A stretch of DNA of 64,000 nucleotides, from contig NC_081146.1 in the NCBI RefSeq assembly GCF_958295425.1, forward strand, positions 4,774,041 through 4,838,040. Direction: 5' to 3'. Positions 60,355-64,000 of this stretch are shown here, in pieces. The notes under the pieces were generated by a model that saw only the letters and a list, made by a program, of their open reading frames with translations, searched no databases and was not told the origin of the DNA. Position 1 is the stretch's first letter. Each line of letters begins with the position of its first letter. The stretch comes from Solea solea. Taxonomy: Eukaryota; Chordata; Actinopteri; Pleuronectiformes; Soleidae. The position numbers were made by a program, and so were the translations under genes.

Positions 60355-62517
60355 CTGCGGAGGAAAGACAGATGAAACACTTAGTTTGTGTGATGTGAAC
60401 ATTTTTTGCTTAATAATATCTGCAATTAAAATCAGCCACACGTACTTAATTAGGCCACAACTACAACAAAAAAGAATTTGGTGAAAGCTGAGCATCTCTT
60501 CACTCTTCACACTTTACACCACATAAAGATCGATCATTTTTCCTTTATGATGTTTTTTTTCTTTCCCATATGTCTTTTATTTGGTGCTAAATGAAATATG
60601 CTAAATGAAACGTTCTTTATCTTAAAGTGTTACTTCAGGTTTTTGTGTGGTGTGGTTGTATGAAGTACCGACACCGACTTCACCAAGTGCAGCACCGTCT
60701 CAAAGAACAAGCCTGAGACGATGGAGGGATGGATGGATACCGGAAAGTAGAGAAATAGAGCTCTGCGCCCATATACTTGTCATTACTGTTGCCCTCAGGA
60801 CCTTCCACTCACTTCCGGAATGACCGTCCAATCACAGACAAGATTCACCAGTCACACGTTTGTGGCGTAATTCCTTGACTAACTGCCAGATATCGAAAGT
60901 GAAAGTTATCTTGGAAAAAGGAGCAGAGTCACTACATGTTCTCTATGGACTTTGGTGCTACAGAGTGAGCACCTTCTTCAGACTTAAGCATGCATACAGT
61001 ACATTTTGTGAGATGAGCCCTTAGTGAAGTGGCTAAAATCAGTTTCCCCCACAGCCATGATTACAAGCCACACGAGCTGCAGCGTTCCCCTGACAGCTGA
61101 CCTTTGCGCTCAAAACTTTCTTCTCGCAGGATGCAGACAAGGGCCAGGAACTTTGTGACCTCTTTCAGGTACAGCACAGTCGTGTTGTTGAGCTTGATGA
61201 TGGCCATCGACTCCTTGTCATAGGCACTGCCGCTGCCGTCCTCCTTCAAGCTAGTGTCACACACACACACAAACAGATACAATGTTAAAGCATGACTAGA
61301 AAACAAATTTCAGCACACGATCAATGAATTAATGATAAATAAATACCTACATTGTATTTAAAAGCTATGAAAAACAGTGGGAGAATTAATAGAGCATGTT
61401 TTTTAGTTGGTAATTCCTGTTGTTGACGTTATGATACTCTTTTTTTTTCTTAAGTCCAAGGCAAAAAACAAACAAACTCGACTCACCCATAGATGCAGGA
61501 GACGTCAATGACCACATCGATCATGTCGCAGCACAGCTCATAGGACTGCATGTCAACAGGGGAGCTGTCCGTGGCAATGTAGATCTTACTGACCACGTCG
61601 AAGAGAAAGGCCTTTTCTATCCCTGAATTCTGTCAGCAAGAAAAGGACGGGCAGAGATGAAGAGAGGAGGTTATGTTTTACTGTGGTAATGAAACAAAGC
61701 ACTAGGAGATGATGAGTAATGGCTGGGACACACTGGGTGCAGACTTGAAGCAATATTTAGTAGATTTGAGTGTCTTCTGGTAGAAAAGAATCAAGTGCTG
61801 GTGCTCTGTGGAGCTGCCACGCTGCGCTTTGCGACACTTCGGCGTCCAGTGTGGTCCAGCCATTACACTGCAACTCATAAGTCTATGAGGGTGGAAGATG
61901 TGGTGACATGCAGAAATACATTTGGCAACTGTCAAGAGACATTTTCCATAATTGCAGAGTCATGTTCTTGGTCAACTGCTGTGTCAAGCATCATAAAACC
62001 TGGAAATATCAGGAAATTTGGCTGAAATGAATCAATAAGATTTCTTTTATTTGGGTGCATTCATCTGCAACAACCAAAAAAATATACAGTTTACAAATAC
62101 AGACTAAAATAAAGAGTGACTATACTCATTTAAATGAGGAATGAAGTCCAGACAAGTTTGTGACTGTATGTGTGGATGCAAATGTCCAGAGAAGTCATTC
62201 AGACATGTTCAGGAGCTTCTCCTGCCAGATTCCCAGTCAAAGTTCTGGTTAATGCCAAAGAGGCAGGGCACACACACAGCCTGAGAAGAGTGTAATGGAT
62301 GAACTGCTAACCATGAAGTGGAATCAGAGCTGGCAGTGACTCACAGTCACCATGTCATACACAAATCACTGTGTGACTGAAAAAGGTTTATTGACTACTT
62401 ACAGAAATGAAGATGTTGAGGAGGTTCTCGAGAGTTGGGAGCTGAGGGATGAGCTTCTGCACCACTTTGCTGAAGGCCTCAAAGATGGAGTGGTCGTAAA
62501 TACTCGTCAAGTAAAAA
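60200..62517 (-). CDS. rragc: Ras-related GTP-binding protein C (RagC), 3' part of gene, four coding exons
   Basis: RagC is a lysosome-associated small GTPase. It pairs with RagA or RagB, binds the Ragulator complex and recruits mTORC1 when amino acids are present. The coding exons on the minus strand are 62517-62403, 61629-61487, 61250-61102 and 60354-60200. Spliced, they give about 188 residues, against about 400 for the vertebrate protein. They cover the G5 region of the GTPase domain ([19 protein letters not shown]), then the roadblock-type dimerisation domain (segments [60 protein letters not shown]) and a stop at 60200-60202. Every intron has GT-AG ends and the phases join exactly. The G1-G4 motifs are absent because the upstream exons lie past the right edge. 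RagC is preferred over RagD because the tail ends NGTPRNTV, close to NGTPRNAI of mammalian RagC; RagD has a different basic tail. Which fish paralogue this is cannot be told. Confidence 0.95.
61102..61250 (-). CDS. rragc: rragc exon: middle of roadblock domain
   Basis: The exon is 149 bp: one base finishing the Gly codon, 49 codons from [10 protein letters not shown] to REESFERK, then one base of the next Gly codon. The acceptor is CACTAG, preceded by a CA/TG-rich tract instead of a normal pyrimidine tract, and the donor is GTCAGC. The acceptor is therefore somewhat weak, but the reading frame and protein match make the exon secure. An in-frame open stretch runs into the intron on the 5' side, so a naive ORF call would extend the exon too far. 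Confidence 0.95.
61487..61629 (-). CDS. rragc: rragc exon: start of roadblock domain
   Basis: The exon is 143 bp: 47 codons from [10 protein letters not shown] to VSCIY, then two bases of a Gly codon. The acceptor is TGACAG and the donor is GTGAGT. It carries the [19 protein letters not shown] segment, which looks identical to vertebrate RagC as I remember it. This part forms the first strands and the central helix of the roadblock fold that contacts RagA/B and Ragulator. Confidence 0.95.
61717..61865. mobile_element. short MITE with terminal inverted repeats in rragc intron
   Basis: A 149-bp segment begins TAATGGCTGGGACACACTGG (61717-61736) and ends CCAGTGTGGTCCAGCCATTA (61846-61865). The reverse complement of the end matches the start at 18 of 20 positions. 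The outermost TA pairs could be a TA target site duplication. It has no coding capacity, which fits a non-autonomous DNA transposon. It lies wholly inside the 773-bp intron between two roadblock exons and does not touch splice sites. Confidence 0.6.
62403..62517 (-). CDS. rragc: rragc exon: end of G domain (first exon in window)
   Basis: The exon is 115 bp: one base completing a Ser codon from the previous exon, then 38 codons from [10 protein letters not shown] to NLLNIFIS. The acceptor is TTCAG at the 62518 side and the donor is GTAAGT just below 62403. TSIYD is the G5-type base-contacting region of Rag GTPases, and the helix after it leads into the C-terminal domain. The exon begins in the middle of a codon, so at least one more coding exon must lie upstream, beyond position 64000. 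Confidence 0.95.
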
Positions 62518-63133
62518 CTGAATGAGATAAAGAGGAAAAAAAGGAAGTGAGTGAGCGGTTACAAGCAGGAAACACATCTCACTTCCTTATAAAGCATGAG
62601 AGAGCAGGTAAAATGACAAATTAGTCACAAGATCACATGAGAAACAGATGGTGGAAGGCAGAAAAGAGCCATTCATCAAAGTGTTTCAGTCAGAATTACA
62701 AAGAAATGAAAATGAAACAGTTGGCAAATTGTCCCCATATGATAAAAACTGGATACACATAAGTCATGGGGCTGTGCTTGTCACCGAGTGATGAGTGTCT
62801 GAGAAAAGTGGTGGCTTCAGCCAGCCGGACAGATGGACCAGTCTGCACTCACTTGGCAGTAGCACAAGTTTATAAAGCATTACAGTGACGGGAGCACCAG
62901 AGGGTCACAAGGCAGAGAAAAAGAATATATGAAAATATAGAAACAAATACTACCATCAATCTCAGCCCACAAATAACAGTGCAGCCTGTTCCAACAGAAC
63001 CACAACATCAACACTAAAGCTGCTGAAGTTCTGACCCACCTCAGCCAAGTAAGCCTGGTAAATGTGGGCACACAGCTAATTTGACCCTTCACCCATTCAC
63101 TCACAGATTCACTTTTTTCCAGATATATTTTAG

Positions 63134-63232
63134 GCATTTATTACTTTATTTTGAACAGGACAGTAAGCGTGAAAGGAAATGCAGCAAATGTGCGAGAGTG
63201 AAGTCGAACCCAGGACGCTGCAGAGGCATCTG
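63134..63232 (-). mobile_element. tRNA-like SINE fragment
   Basis: Read on the minus strand, the segment has GGGTTCGACTTC, close to a tRNA B box (GGTTCGANNCC). It is preceded by CTCTGCAGCGTCC and followed by TTTGCTGCATTTCC. I know this order from a common fish interspersed repeat with a tRNA-like head. The A-box side is degraded. Being inside an intron and antisense to nothing else, it is probably inert. Confidence 0.45.
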
Positions 63233-63844
63233 CATGGTTTGGTACGGTAAGCCCTCGACTGAGAACAGTACCTCACTTGGTAGGTGGTGTGCGGGCTGTG
63301 CCCGCGTCACTGTGGGTGGAGCTACACCGGCTCCCTCCATGATTGACATTACCATACTGTAGTAAATGTACCAGGTTTGCAGATCCCCAACCATCTTCAT
63401 TTTTGCCTAAACTGCCATCTAACTTTGCATCATTTATGTTTTTTATTATTTCTGTTTATTAGCTAAACCAAGTAATTGTGGCTTTAGGGAAGTAAATTAT
63501 AATTTTGGTGGTGATCTAGACACAGATCTCTCCAAACACTTGTTAACCATGTGAATTTGGTACCTCACTCAAGCCTATGTTATTATTTTTGTTGAATTCC
63601 AGATGTTGACTCGTATCCACATGGTAGAAAACTTGGTGACCTTGGCAGAGGTTTGTGCCTTCTCTAGTTATTATGATTAATATTTCAGCCATACAGGTGA
63701 TTTTCATTTGACCTCTGCCTTTTGCAGTATGAATCACAACAGCTCTGGTATCTGGACCACATGTCAGTGTTTCTTCATTAGGAGGTCAGAGAGGAATCTC
63801 TCAGTGACACGAAGAGAATGCAGATCATGAACAGGAGCAGCTAC

Positions 63845-63866
63845 TGTGTGTGTGTATATATATACA

Positions 63867-63934
<68 letters not shown>

Positions 63935-63935
63935 T
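63845..63935. repeat. (TA)n microsatellite, interrupted
   Basis: About 90 bp of TA dinucleotides start with a short (TG)n run and are broken by ACAG and ACAT interruptions. The run lies in the rragc intron near the window edge. It is likely polymorphic and prone to assembly error. Confidence 0.9.
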
Positions 63936-64000
63936 AAACATGCTTTCTAAATACATTTAATTAGATATGAATACACTGTAATGTATGGTCATATTGGCTA

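Larger units (their letters stand above)
62518..64000 (-). other. rragc: rragc intron (5' part runs off the window)
   Basis: Upstream of the first visible exon I find no segment encoding the expected preceding RagC sequence (the G4 region and switch regions) in any minus-strand frame. The stretch is read as a single intron longer than 1.48 kb. It holds a tRNA-like SINE fragment at about 63134-63232, a second repeat-like segment to about 63362, and a (TA)n microsatellite at 63845-63935. Confidence 0.75.

Noticed and set aside
61061..61306. 81-codon frame taken as a complete small protein
   Set aside because: It is an internal rragc exon (61102-61250) read through its acceptor and donor into intron sequence.

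Overview
The window looks like animal nuclear DNA, most probably from a ray-finned (teleost, percomorph-like) fish. Evidence for this is a gene with small introns that encodes a very conserved vertebrate protein, abundant (CA)n/(GT)n and GATA microsatellites, and several short interspersed repeats of kinds I know from fish genomes. These include repeats with CGATTAAT-rich ends, a TAGTACCGG-type element, a tRNA-like SINE and an RTE-like tail. There are no operons, ribosome binding sites, CRISPR arrays or other prokaryotic signals. Repeat family calls come from memory of fish sequence and not from a search.

Layout. Positions 1 to about 58,500 are non-coding as far as I can tell. This part alternates three kinds of sequence. 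(a) Single-copy islands rich in homeodomain-like TAAT/ATTA and POU-like motifs, which look like candidate conserved regulatory elements: about 600-830, 1175-1395, 5040-5240, 6900-7135, 8520-8770, 10930-11400, 13140-13290, 18840-19110, 19440-19810, 23030-23290, 27040-27780, 29200-29660, 31360-31580, 35620-36330, 36530-36800, 40230-40430 and 57560-57930. (b) Transposon remnants, concentrated near 5.6-6.1, 24.3-26.6, 34.7-37.9, 42.1-48.4 and 61.7-63.3 kb. (c) Simple repeats, including a 726-bp GATA-type array at 51,261-51,986 and a facing (GT)n/(CA)n pair near 9.9-10.0 kb. One stretch on the plus strand (14,815-16,585) resembles the last exon and 3' UTR of an unknown transcript, but this is weakly supported.

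The only gene I can identify lies at the right end on the minus strand: the last four coding exons of a RagC-type GTPase gene (rragc), at 60,200-62,517. They encode the end of the G domain and the whole C-terminal roadblock domain. The nucleotide-binding exons lie beyond the right edge of the window. All splice sites and phases are intact.

Interpretation. From memory of the human map, RRAGC sits at the edge of a large gene desert whose other flank is the neural POU-factor gene POU3F1, with the RRAGC 3' end facing the desert. Here too the 3' end of rragc faces about 58 kb without recognisable genes. The simplest reading is that this is the fish version of that desert and that the single-copy islands are candidate long-range enhancers. 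POU3F1 itself is not in the window, so this remains an inference. I did not find a convincing new gene system. The points most worth checking are the regulatory islands, the possible terminal exon at 14.8-16.6 kb, and a few hairpin or MITE structures.
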